Assembly: GCA_963814985.1 (NCBI GenBank)
Contig: CAWFFV010000058.1
Coordinates: forward strand, 62,001 to 126,000
DNA: 64,000 nucleotides
From: CAWFFV01 sp963814985
GTDB lineage: Bacteria > Chloroflexota > Ktedonobacteria > Ktedonobacterales > Ktedonobacteraceae
Reading direction: 5' to 3'
In this document: positions 1 through 8,282 of the stretch, piece by piece
Layout: each line of letters opens with the position of its first letter
Numbering within the stretch: position 1 is the first letter of the stretch
Translations under genes and position numbers: made by a program
Notes under the pieces: generated by a model
Databases searched by the model: none
The model's input: the letters and a program-made list of their open reading frames with translations, nothing else
Told to the model about the DNA's origin: nothing

Positions 1-2
1 CA

Positions 3-182
3 TTAGTCGGTCATCTGACCCTGGAACACACAACCTTTCACGTCTCCGATGCTCCTCATCTTCAACTTGTTCTGAATATTCCCCTTGAGGAGGAGACGGA
101 GCAGAAGGTGCAGCGTCTTCTTGCTTCAGGGTGTCCTTACCATAGTGGAACGCCTGGGGGTGTCTACACGGCAACCAGATAA
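3..182 (+). CDS. C-terminal end of an unidentified protein (partial)
   Basis: An open frame runs in from the left edge and stops with TAA at 180-182, giving 59 residues. The tail ends GGVYTATR and contains LQLVLNIPLEEETEQKV, a beta-strand followed by a short charged helix. This layout would suit the last third of a small alpha/beta protein such as a VOC/glyoxalase-fold enzyme, but no motif settles it. The gene is convergent with the HIT-family gene, and a long palindromic element lies between them. I do not recognise the family with any certainty. Confidence 0.5.
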   Translation, partial: LVGHLTLEHTTFHVSDAPHLQLVLNIPLEEETEQKVQRLLASGCPYHSGTPGGVYTATR

Positions 183-199
183 GCTATTCATAAATATTC

Positions 200-376
200 G
201 TAACTACCCAGGTCTTCTCACCACCTGCGGTGGCTCGCTCCCGTTTGCTGTGTAGTTTTGTTGTCTGTGGAGGAGATTGCGTCGCAATCTCCTCCACAGA
301 CAACAAAACTACACAGCAAACAAATTGCGAAGCGCCGTAGGCGCTGAGGAATCAGAAAAAGAGACCTGAATAGTTA
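200..376. repeat. Palindromic mosaic element, copy A (full)
   Basis: The outer inverted ends are 200-215 and 361-376 (14 of 16 bases pair; consensus AGACCTGAATAGTTAC). Inside are a small hairpin ccacc-tgc-ggtgg (221-233) and a right-hand hairpin agcgcc-gta-ggcgct (331-345). Between them is a perfect 38-bp stem, 244-281 with 283-320, with a single-base apex (TTGCG-T-CGCAA). It lies between two convergent gene ends. The same ends and small hairpins recur at 36966, 48490 and 54546 around different cores. Confidence 0.9.
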
Positions 377-390
377 CATCTGCAAGGAGA

Positions 391-889
391 TTATTCATGC
401 TTAACTTGCTCTAAAGCATCCTTTAGTTGCTTGTACACATTGTCCAGATGATCGGGCATGACCTTGATATCGGCGACCACGGGCATAAAATTTGTGTCAC
501 CATTCCAGCGAGGGACAATATGATAGTGTGTATGATCGGCAAAACCTGCACCTGCAACCTTCCCCTCATTAATGCCCATATTGAAACCGTCAGGATTGAG
601 CGCCAGGCGTAAAGCCTTTAATGCAAGCTGTGACCTGAGCCATCAAATCGGCGAGGACAGTTGCATTGAGCGAACTGATACTGCCTACATGTTCGTAAGG
701 GGAAACCATCAGGTGTCCGTTGTTATAGGGATAGAGGTTGAGCATCATAAAGCAATATTCTCCACGATGGAGGATATAATACTCTTCGTCGCGCTGTGCG
801 GCTGGCTGCGTGCAAAAAATACAACCTGGCGCAGGTGGTGTTTTTGGCTTAATAAAAGCCATACGCCACGGTGCCCACAAATTCTCCAT
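391..889 (-). pseudogene. HIT-family (AP4A phosphorylase-like) hydrolase, frameshifted
   Basis: The two halves together make a typical HIT-family nucleotide hydrolase/transferase. The N-terminal half starts MENLWAPWR, has the GCIFC motif and NxYPYNNGHLMVSP. The C-terminal half has NEGKVAGAG and the HIT triad HTHYHIVPRW, whose second His is the expected nucleophile. The halves are in different frames. One extra C/G near 615-616 turns the expected CIKALRLALNPDGFNMG joint into a stop. The start at 889 is chosen because GAGGG lies 6 nt upstream and MENLWAPWR is the family's usual N-terminus. Members of this family degrade dinucleoside polyphosphates. The lesion is a single indel with the active site intact, so a sequencing error is as likely as true inactivation. 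Confidence 0.85.
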
Positions 890-942
890 AGATGCCCTCG
901 AAAAAGAAAGAGTTACAAGAGATCCAATGGGATCATCTCCCA

Positions 943-1332
943 TTAGTTATCTTGATTATTGTAATCGCAGGCAGTGGATGGCGGCAAGCCGACCCACTGC
1001 GTTGCCCAGGCGTGTATGGCGTCCACAACGGGTTTAAGTGCCCGCCCTTTTTCGGTAAGCTGATACTCAACCCGTACGGGAATTTGGGGATATACCGCAC
1101 GTTTTACGACGCCTTCCATCTCCAGTTCACGCAAACGGTCGCTCAGCACACGATCTGAGAGGCCTTCGACCAGCGTGGTTAGCTCACAGAAGCGCCTTGG
1201 CCCGTCCATGAGAGCATCGAGTAAGAGTCCTGTCCAACGCTTACCGAGCATCTGTGCTGCGTATTCATAACGGGGACAGGTGTGTGTTATTGTTGTGGGT
1301 ATGATTGTTGAATTCGTTGGCTGCGTTGCCAT
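943..1332 (-). CDS. HxlR-family winged-helix transcriptional regulator
   Basis: This 129-residue protein has the HxlR layout. TCPRYEYAAQMLGKRWT carries the N-terminal Cys common in the family and leads into the first helix. The winged-helix core follows (RRFCELTTLVEGLSDRVLSD, residues about 45-65), then the wing and YxLTEKGRAL. It should bind DNA as a dimer. Many HxlR proteins respond to thiol, aldehyde or quinone stress through that Cys, but nothing here identifies the signal. A GGCAGG ribosome site precedes the ATG. A strong promoter flanked by an inverted repeat lies 77-116 nt upstream and suggests autoregulation. Confidence 0.9.
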   Translation of the reverse strand: MATQPTNSTIIPTTITHTCPRYEYAAQMLGKRWTGLLLDALMDGPRRFCELTTLVEGLSDRVLSDRLRELEMEGVVKRAVYPQIPVRVEYQLTEKGRALKPVVDAIHAWATQWVGLPPSTACDYNNQDN

Positions 1333-1399
1333 CTTTGCCTGCCATTTCCGGTTCAGCTCAAGGCGGACCAGAGTCGGGAACTAGGGAACGACCAGTATG

Positions 1400-1448
1400 T
1401 GTAACATTAGTATACCATGTTTTTATTTCTGAGGCAAGTAATGTTACG
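1400..1448 (-). promoter_or_regulatory. Promoter of the HxlR gene with flanking inverted repeat
   Basis: Read on the minus strand there is TTGCCT (plus 1432-1437), a 17-nt spacer and TATACT (plus 1409-1414). The two boxes are bracketed by TGTAACATTA (1400-1409) and TAATGTTACG (1439-1448), which pair at 9 of 10 bases. One half-site touches the -10 box and the other lies just upstream of -35, as expected for a repressor site of the adjacent HxlR protein. The binding role is inferred. Confidence 0.55.
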
Positions 1449-1463
1449 TGTAAAAAGTAAGCA

Positions 1464-1480
1464 AGAGGTCTGAGGAATTG
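1464..1480. repeat. Solo end of the palindromic mosaic family
   Basis: AGAGGTCTGAGGAATTG matches the conserved outer end (AGACCTGAATAGTTAC-like) without a core or partner. It abuts the stop codon of the PH-like membrane protein gene on the minus strand. Confidence 0.5.
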
Positions 1481-1978
1481 CTATTCATGTACTGTTTCGC
1501 TTTGCCACTCGCAAGTAGCAGGGATGGTCTGTTGGAGTGCTTCAGCCAGACCGTCCAGGTCGGTGACATCGTCGCGATAGACTGCCCATGCTTTGGCTTT
1601 TTGCTCAGGCGAGGAAACTTTACGGTAGATGGTGATGCTGATACGCTTGCCGTTGGGAAAGAATTCCTCTTTGATGCGAGTCAAATCTTCCCAGCGGATC
1701 TCGATTATTTCTTTGTTATGACTCTGCTTGACGAGTACCCCTGGTTCCAGGGTAATAGTAAAGGGGATGGGGGCTATGATGCGCAAATAAACAATAAAGC
1801 CGATAATAAACGCAATTGCGGCAATCGTGCTCCCAATCGCTGATGCCCCCTGGTGAATAGCGATCCATAGAACAAGGGCTGTGACACCAAGAACACCCAG
1901 CACTGTAACGATACGTTTAAATGGACTGAGTCCTGGTCCGATAAAGGCCTTTCCTTGTATAGCCGAAGATGATGCCAT
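1481..1978 (-). CDS. Small membrane protein with PH-like domain
   Basis: This protein of about 165 residues has two predicted membrane helices in its first half (IVTVLGVLGVTALVLWIAI and STIAAIAFIIGFIVYL). They are followed by a cytoplasmic beta-rich domain (FTITLEPGVLVKQ ... EIRWEDLTRIKEEFF ... ISITIYRK) of the bacterial PH-like type. The start at 1978 is preferred over one six codons upstream because GGGAG sits about 6 nt before it. Such proteins are usually of unknown role at the membrane. The gene is followed directly by a solo palindromic-family end. Confidence 0.7.
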   Translation of the reverse strand: MASSSAIQGKAFIGPGLSPFKRIVTVLGVLGVTALVLWIAIHQGASAIGSTIAAIAFIIGFIVYLRIIAPIPFTITLEPGVLVKQSHNKEIIEIRWEDLTRIKEEFFPNGKRISITIYRKVSSPEQKAKAWAVYRDDVTDLDGLAEALQQTIPATCEWQSETVHE

Positions 1979-2093
1979 GAGCAGCTCCCAACACATTGAA
2001 CAGAGATTTACTCTATTGTATCAACAGGAAAGGTGCAATGCAAGATACGAAAACTGGGAAAACTGTTCAGACTTGACCAGGAGGAAAATTTGA

Positions 2094-2438
2094 GGAGTGA
2101 GGAAAACCTGCACTGTATCCACGTGAGTTGCATGCACCTGACTAACGTATTACACTTGGCACTGCAAGCGTAGGAACGAAGCATTAGAAAGCATTGTCCT
2201 GGGATGAGTAACGTGCGATCGCAGGACCAGCAGTTACCTTCAGCACAAATATGCTCATAGCTTGTGTGGAACCCATTTCTTGTGCGGCTGCCTGTATATG
2301 GCTGAGCAAGAACGGCAGCAATGAGCTCAGGAGAGACATGATCTGCTGCTCAGAATGGCAAAAGAGGAATTTATTTATATGAAGATCTTTGTGGCAAAAA
2401 GTCAAGTCGAAACAATCTCAAAAAAAGAAAGAGTTCGG
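2094..2438. other. Intergenic, no supported gene
   Basis: A short minus-strand frame (2184-2405) exists but has no ribosome site before its possible starts and no recognisable domain. I see no clear promoter or hairpin here. Confidence 0.4.
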
Positions 2439-4512
2439 ATGAGATCATGGTTTCTCAACTGGGAAATCTACCCAATTCTTTTTATCGCGGGGCTTTCTCC
2501 GCTTGTATCATATTGATACAAGCAACTTTGAGGGTGATCAAGGTGTGATGTGGCGCATGGCCTACGACGCAGTGCACCATGGCCTGCTTCCTGTAACTGC
2601 CAGTACCGCTTCACTTGGATTTGCTAACGCCCCAGGGCCAATCTATTTTTTGATAATTCCTGCCGCAATTACAAGTAATCCAATCGCAGGTGTCATACTT
2701 ACAAGTTTATTTGCCACTGCCGCCGTAGTTATTACCTATATATTCACTACACGTTACTATGGGCGCATCACAGGAACACTTGTCTCTTTATTATATGCGA
2801 CAGCAACTACCCCACTCTGGTATGCACGCTTTTTATGGCAGCCAAATCTGATGTCTCCATTTGTTATTCTTTTTATGTTTGCACTCTTCCGTGGTGTCGT
2901 TGAGCGCCGCAAAGGCTGGTTATTCCCAGCCTTGCTCCTTCAAGGAATACTTTTTCAAACTCATGGAACAACGCTTACTCTACTTGTTCCTCTTGCGTTA
3001 GCAATACTCTTTGCACCTGATACTATACGTCGGCGCGATATCGTTTATGCCATCATTGGTTTAGTCATCATCTTCTTTCCCTTCTTCCTCTGGCATATAG
3101 AAACACAACTCTCAGATCTGCACATTATTCTGGCGCAGACAAAGCAAAAAGCCATTACTGACGACGCTGTATATCAACTCTATCGCTACATGCTAAGTCC
3201 CCACGATCAATCTAGTCCACTACTAGCAGCAAACTCTTACGTCAGAGCACTTCTTCCTTATACTGCCAAATTCTATCACCTCGTCTTTTTCCTGGTTGTC
3301 GGCGGACTTGCTCTTGTTGTCAGTATTGCTATCTATCAATGGGTAAAGAAAATACGAACTTGGGAACCAACAGACTTGGCAGAGAAGGAGAGTCAGGGAG
3401 TATGGAGGCGGATTACCCCAACGCCAGCAGGGGCAGGTCTGTTGCTACTCTGTGCCTGGCAGCTTGCTCCGATTCTGGCAATGATAAGACACTCCTCCCT
3501 ACTCTTCCCCCACTATTTGCTGGTTATAATGCCTGGCCCATTTATCCTGGCAGGCTACTTTATCTCTAAACTAGGTGCGATACGTACCTCTTACTTACCG
3601 CTACGTGCCTTCCTGCTTTGTGGATTGTACGGGATGGCCTCCCTTGTAGTTATAGCCCAATTTGCCGGAAGTGTCGCCCCTGATTCGTGATATAGATCAC
3701 GGAAATTTCGATGATATGTTATCAAACGGAGTCTACTATAACGACCTTCATTCATTACAACAACTTTTTCGTGATGCTGACCAATTGGCAGAACAACGGC
3801 ATCTAAAGCAAATCTTATTGGGACAGACTTCTCAACAGAGAGTCTGATGTACTACTTTGGTGAACACATGCAACACCAAACAACTGTCTTCTCTATGGAA
3901 AGCTGCCTCTTTCTTCCCAATCAAGCAGATGGGCCGGGAATCTTGATTTTGCCACCTTATAACCCGATAGGTACGGAATTAGCAGAAAAGACTGGAGCAA
4001 GATTGCTCCAGGAAGCCTCACGTCTAAGTGGTGCTCCCTTTAAGATTTATGAAATTTATCCTCCTGCAACCCAGATCTCTTCTCCTGGAAATATCTTTGG
4101 CCGGGACATCCAACTTATTACCCAGGGCAGTGTTAATCAGCTCGGAGACAATAAAAGCAACTGGCTGACCTCAAAATGGATAGTATTACATAATCATTCA
4201 TCATCCTATAACATGACATACAGCTATCGCTTTAACATCACATCCAATGGTCAGACACCATCAAATATAGATACTACATGTACTTTTAGTAATGCGCATG
4301 CTGGAGATCAGATGCTCGCTATTTCCAAGCTACCCCCTATTCAAGATATACCAGCCATCTTTGCAACCGTAAAAGTTTTTTCATATAACGAAGCACCGGA
4401 TACACCGATGCTCGGCCCTTTTAATTTGGAGTCACATCGACATATTATGAGCCAGGTCCGCAATTTACAGATGAGCACAGAAAAAGAATGCTTAATCTTT
4501 CCGCTGCATTAA
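2439..4512 (+). pseudogene. Multi-pass glycosyltransferase (GT39/ArnT-like), at least three frameshifts
   Basis: Four consecutive frame segments read as one protein. 2439 to about 2508 gives an initiator helix starting MRSWFLNWEIYPILFI. 2503-3690 gives HIDTSNFEGDQGVMW plus about nine hydrophobic helices. 3662-3847 gives a soluble segment, and 3847-4512 a beta-rich extracytoplasmic tail. GDQ near the N-terminus after the first helix is typical of dolichyl-phosphate-mannose-type transferases, which use polyprenyl-linked sugars at the outer membrane face. The breaks lie near 2508, 3650-3690 and 3846. The last junction is TGATG, so coupled translation of a separate tail is possible. With three lesions the gene is probably non-functional unless the sequence is error-rich. 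No partner gene nearby defines the substrate. Confidence 0.7.
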
Positions 4513-4864
4513 GATAGACTGAGCTTTCACATAAAATAAAGCAGATCTCTTTTCACTCCTCATTGACTTTCGAAAAGCACTGAACTGAGACATGCCTCCT
4601 AGCGTACTTTGCGTGGTTACTTGAGTATGATATACTAAACCCATTGTCTTAGTAGCGCCTATATTGTTCAATTAGTAAATCCTAATATGATTATTATGGG
4701 GCAGATAGCACTGGTGGGTGAGTTATTCATTGCTCCATTGTAGGCGTATATCCAGAAGTTGTGTCTTCCTGCGGCAAGTCAGTCTTTGCGTGTGGTCCAG
4801 GGGAGCCTGAGTTTAAAAGTGAGTAGAGTGGAAGCAATCACATTGGCGCTACAGGATTTAATAA
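4513..4864. other. Intergenic region carrying one promoter-like site
   Basis: It lies between the broken glycosyltransferase and the kinase-like gene. Apart from the promoter at 4609-4636 I see no gene, RNA or stable hairpin. Confidence 0.4.
4609..4636 (+). promoter_or_regulatory. Sigma-70-like promoter for the kinase-like gene
   Basis: TTGCGT (4609-4614), 16-nt spacer, TATACT (4631-4636). It lies about 250 nt upstream of the kinase-like start and would leave a long leader. Confidence 0.45.
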
Positions 4865-4885
4865 GTGCGTAATCTTGAGGGAGCT

Positions 4886-6050
4886 ATGGCGGAAATAGGC
4901 CAGGTTATTCACAGGCGCTATCTACTGCAACGTTTGATCAAACAAGGGCAGGCCTGTGCTGTTTATCAGGGCTTCGATCAGGTACTGCAGCGTGCCGTTA
5001 CTATCAAGGTTGCATCAGTCGAACATGTTGGGGAATATCGTGCGGCTATTCGTGCAACTGCCCAGTTTTCTCACCCAAATATCATTGGTATCTATGACCT
5101 GATTATTGAAACCGAAACTCTCTCTATTGTGCAAGAGTATGTCGATGGAGACGACTTCGCTACGTTACTGCAAACTCAACTCTCTCCCTACCAGGTAGCG
5201 GACCTGGGAGTGCAAATCTGCCAGTCATTGATCTATGCTGGTAGCCCTACACGTAAAATTTGCCATGGTGATCTGACGCCCTCGGCGATCATACGCGACC
5301 GCCGGGGGTTGAATTCGTATCAATAACTTTGCTTTGCCAACCGATCTATACTATTTTGCCGGTTGGAGCCTCGTGGGAGGCGACGGTTTGGCGGTCTCTG
5401 ATAGGGAGTTACCATGGGGGCAACTGACCGAAGGGAGACGTACAGATGATATACGTGCCATTGGCCTGTTGCTTTACCAGCTGTTGGCCGGGCGTGCTTC
5501 GGGTGCGACTGTGGTTGATCCTCCCACAGATGGACGATTGCGCTTCCAACGCAATATTCCGCCGGAACTCTGTGAAGTTGTCGCACGCACTGTGGTGCGC
5601 CAACATCCAAAACACATTAATACCGTTGAGACGCTTATTACAGAGTTAAAGTCTCTTGCGGAAACTTTTGAGCCACCGCCCCTTCCCATTGCGGTTACCG
5701 CTTCCGGTTCCCAGCAGACGGATGATATCGCTTCATTCCGACAGTTTTCGCCAGCTGGCACTGGCAGGCTAGTCAGCGCCAGACCAACGCGAGATACCGG
5801 GTTGGGACTCTCTGCTTTTCGGTCAGAGTCGGGTTCGTCGGCGGAACCTATGCGTCTCGCAGATCCGACCGTGGCTGATGTATCACCCCTGAATGTCATG
5901 TCGGGACGCCAGACCATGTATTCGTCTATGGGGCAGGATGTACAACCTCGCCGCTTAAATCTGCCATTGATGTTATTGCTGGGTTTGGTGCTCTTTGGAC
6001 TCTTCTTTGTAGTTGGTTATTTCCTCGCAACTACTGTCTTTGTGCGCTGA
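4886..6050 (+). pseudogene. Membrane-anchored Ser/Thr kinase-like protein, frameshifted
   Basis: The two frames (to about 5326 and from about 5331) form one kinase-fold protein. Visible parts are the strand YLLQRLIKQGQACAVYQG in place of a standard Gly-loop, VTIKVA (ATP-binding Lys), and the catalytic-loop-like HGDLTPSAI with its Asp. No DFG is recognisable. The subdomain IX-like DDIRAIGLLLYQLLAG lies in the second frame. A linker of about 150 residues leads to one C-terminal membrane helix (LPLMLLLGLVLFGLFFVVGYFL). A pseudokinase or weak kinase facing the cytoplasm is likely. ATG 4886 is chosen because GAGGGAG precedes it. The frameshift lies in 5305-5330 next to a G5 run. Confidence 0.75.
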
Positions 6051-6073
6051 TATGGGTAATTAACAATGTACTG

Positions 6074-6325
6074 TTAGTGGTCGAAATACGGAGCTTTAAT
6101 TAATGTCGTTGTCGATTTGGACAAAGAGAGTAATTCCTCTGTTCCACATAACTTCTCCCCAATCATCGCTCTTGTTATATCATTTCCTATGATGTCGCTT
6201 AACTGACTGCTGAGTAGCACTAAGTGCTCTATGTGTGTGAGGTTCACTGTGTCCTCTGCCTGTTGTTCACTGATCCGTGAAAGCAGTCGTGTGACTTCGT
6301 CTCGCTGTGCTTCCGCTGATAGCAT
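6074..6325 (-). CDS. Small helical protein of unknown function
   Basis: This 83-residue frame starts MLSAEAQRDEVTRLLSRISE, is mostly helical and charged, and has no recognised domain. The strong GAGAGGAG ribosome site 5-6 nt before the ATG is the main reason to accept it. It lies alone on the minus strand and is headed by the GC-rich intergenic repeat at 6331. Confidence 0.5.
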   Translation of the reverse strand: MLSAEAQRDEVTRLLSRISEQQAEDTVNLTHIEHLVLLSSQLSDIIGNDITRAMIGEKLCGTEELLSLSKSTTTLIKAPYFDH

Positions 6326-6330
6326 TGTTC

Positions 6331-6524
6331 TCCTCTCTCTCTAGCCCCGAGCAGGGGTGATGGTGCCCCCCATAGGCGCTTTTGCAGAGGGGTCCCTCTG
6401 CACTCTTGTTTTTCGTGTCGCTTCCAGCAGCAAAAGAGGGGAAAAGGGGTATTGGGGACACCCCAAACCCCGGCAGGGAGACCCTGCACCCCTTAAGTCG
6501 CGGCGAGCAGACTTGAATAGTTAT
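6331..6524. repeat. GC-rich intergenic mosaic repeat, family 2 copy 1
   Basis: It contains hairpins gcagagg/cctctgc (6384-6401) and gcaggg/ccctgc (6473-6487), the GGGGACACCCC palindrome (6454-6464) and CCCCGG. It ends with AGACTTGAATAGTTAT (6509-6524), the same outer end as the palindromic family at 200. The GGGG(A/G)CACCCC-N-CCCCGG block followed by a hairpin of different sequence recurs at 34985-35165. Confidence 0.65.
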
Positions 6525-6723
6525 GATTATTGTAACTTTTATACATGCATTACATATTTCTCTTTTCTTGAATATTTATCTAAATTCAGCACGTTTGCTT
6601 GTAAAGAGAGAGGTCTCCTGCTACTCTATGAGTACTTCCTTACAGCTAGAGAAGCCGAAGGCCAGACGCAGGAGCGTCGTTTCTAGCCAGGTAAGCAGGT
6701 ACTTTGTGGTGTGGAATGATGTA

Positions 6724-8235
6724 ATGAAGAAAACTATTCCCTGGTGGAGCGAGTATGGCTCGTTCTCACCGACTGGTGAAAGTGAATGGCCCCATAGCGG
6801 CCAGGTCGTGCGATACTACCGCTATTTGAAACAATGGAGTCAGGCGGATCTTGCGAAGCTGCTTGTTTGTCGCTCATCTACTGTCTGTCACGTTGAGTGT
6901 CGTGTCTTGATCGACTCATTTGCGTTGTGTCGTCAACTAGTTACTGTTCTAGAGATCCCACCCACTCTTCTTGGCCTCGATACGCCGTCTCGCCCGTCTG
7001 CATGGTGGCATCTGGAATATCCATCTCTCGATGCAGGTTCTGACGATCTTCCTCATCCTGGTCAAGTTGTGCAGTTTTTTCGTGAGCGTCGGATGAAGAC
7101 CCTTCCTGATGGAACACAGGAGCATTGGTCGCAGTCGGATCTTGGTCAGGCGCTCGATCCACAATTGACTAGAGAGGCAATCTGCCAAATGGAAAATCGA
7201 AATGCGAGCCTGGATTCCATAACGCGTCGTCGTGCGCTGTCTTTTCTACTAAACATTCCTCCATCTCTGTTGGGTCTGGACACGCTGACTCATATTTCAT
7301 CTATTGCTGTACCAGCGATCCATATACCCAGGACCAGTCTGGATGATGTTACCCTGGTCAAATACCAGTCGGCACAAGCTCACTTCTGGACCGATTACTT
7401 TACCAACCATGGTCAGAGTGCTGTGGGCAAAGCTTCACAGTGGATTGCGTGTCTCAATGATACCATTTCTCTTGCCAATGAGATGCAGAAACACAAGCTT
7501 GTTGCTATGCAATCGCGTTACTATGGTTTTATTGCCAATGTCCTGCTTGAACAACGCAATTATAGCATTGCGCTGCCTCATGCAGATATGAGTGTCTTGC
7601 TATCAGAGCAGACGGATGATTGTGACTTGATCGGAGCAGCGCTGCTGCGTCGATCCCTGGTATATTTTAAGGAAGGAAACTTCACACAGGCCAGGGAAGA
7701 TATTGATAAGGCACTCTCTATATCCAAACATGCAGGTCAACATGTGCGTGGTCATGTATTACTCGATGCGGGATTGATCCATGCTTATGCTGCGCAAGAT
7801 CGTGACGATATGCTCAAAGCCATGTCCTACCTGAAGCAGTCTGAGCGCCTTGCTCGTTCTGGTATAAATGATGAGGATGACAATTTTATTAACTTTAATC
7901 TCGGTATGGTACATCTTGAGTATGCCCATGCTCTCCTCGCTCCAGGAGGTTCTCGCGTTGTGAGCGGGCATCTCGAAGAGGCCCGGCGTCTCACCAGTCC
8001 TACGTTAAAACGTCGCCATGTGATCCTTGATATTCTTGAAGTACAAACATTGATCAACAACAAAGAGTATAGTATGGCAACTGAGCAGGCGTTGTCAGTA
8101 CTGGACAACTGTAAGCAGATCCAATCACGTCAGAGTATGCATGATATTGAAGTTCTTTATGGTCAGCTCTGCAAGACTCCGTACAAAAATGAGCCTGCTC
8201 TGGCACGCCTGGGCTTGAAGTTGCGAGCATGGTGA
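6724..8235 (+). CDS. Tandem XRE-type HTH plus TPR-repeat regulator
   Basis: The protein has about 504 residues. Two XRE-like helix-turn-helix units are visible: GQVVRYYRYLKQWSQADLAK (about residues 26-58) and a second unit, GQVVQFFRERRMK with HWSQSDLGQ (about 115-158). Each is followed by a related LGLDTP/LGLDTL linker, which indicates an internal duplication. From about residue 230 to the end are helical TPR-type repeats (ALLRRSLVYFKEGNFTQARE, KAMSYLKQSERLAR). The architecture resembles peptide- or ligand-sensing XRE-TPR regulators, with TPRs binding a signal or partner. The start is uncertain. ATG 6724 fits the IPWW N-terminus, while ATG 6628 in the same frame has a purine-rich stretch upstream. 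It has no co-directional partner. Confidence 0.75.
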   Translation: MKKTIPWWSEYGSFSPTGESEWPHSGQVVRYYRYLKQWSQADLAKLLVCRSSTVCHVECRVLIDSFALCRQLVTVLEIPPTLLGLDTPSRPSAWWHLEYPSLDAGSDDLPHPGQVVQFFRERRMKTLPDGTQEHWSQSDLGQALDPQLTREAICQMENRNASLDSITRRRALSFLLNIPPSLLGLDTLTHISSIAVPAIHIPRTSLDDVTLVKYQSAQAHFWTDYFTNHGQSAVGKASQWIACLNDTISLANEMQKHKLVAMQSRYYGFIANVLLEQRNYSIALPHADMSVLLSEQTDDCDLIGAALLRRSLVYFKEGNFTQAREDIDKALSISKHAGQHVRGHVLLDAGLIHAYAAQDRDDMLKAMSYLKQSERLARSGINDEDDNFINFNLGMVHLEYAHALLAPGGSRVVSGHLEEARRLTSPTLKRRHVILDILEVQTLINNKEYSMATEQALSVLDNCKQIQSRQSMHDIEVLYGQLCKTPYKNEPALARLGLKLRAW

Positions 8236-8282
8236 GATTAAGCTACGGCTCAACTGCCGGCCAGAGATGACCGTGTTTGAGC

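Noticed and set aside
200..376. Palindromic elements as ordinary rho-independent terminators
   Set aside because: They have no T tract, are much longer than needed, have conserved flanks, and one copy lies between divergent genes.
572..946. Plus-strand reading frame opposite the HIT gene
   Set aside because: It is antisense to clear HIT motifs and its composition is unlike a protein.
2184..2405. Possible 73-residue minus-strand protein
   Set aside because: There is no ribosome site before either ATG and no recognisable family, and composition looks like chance.
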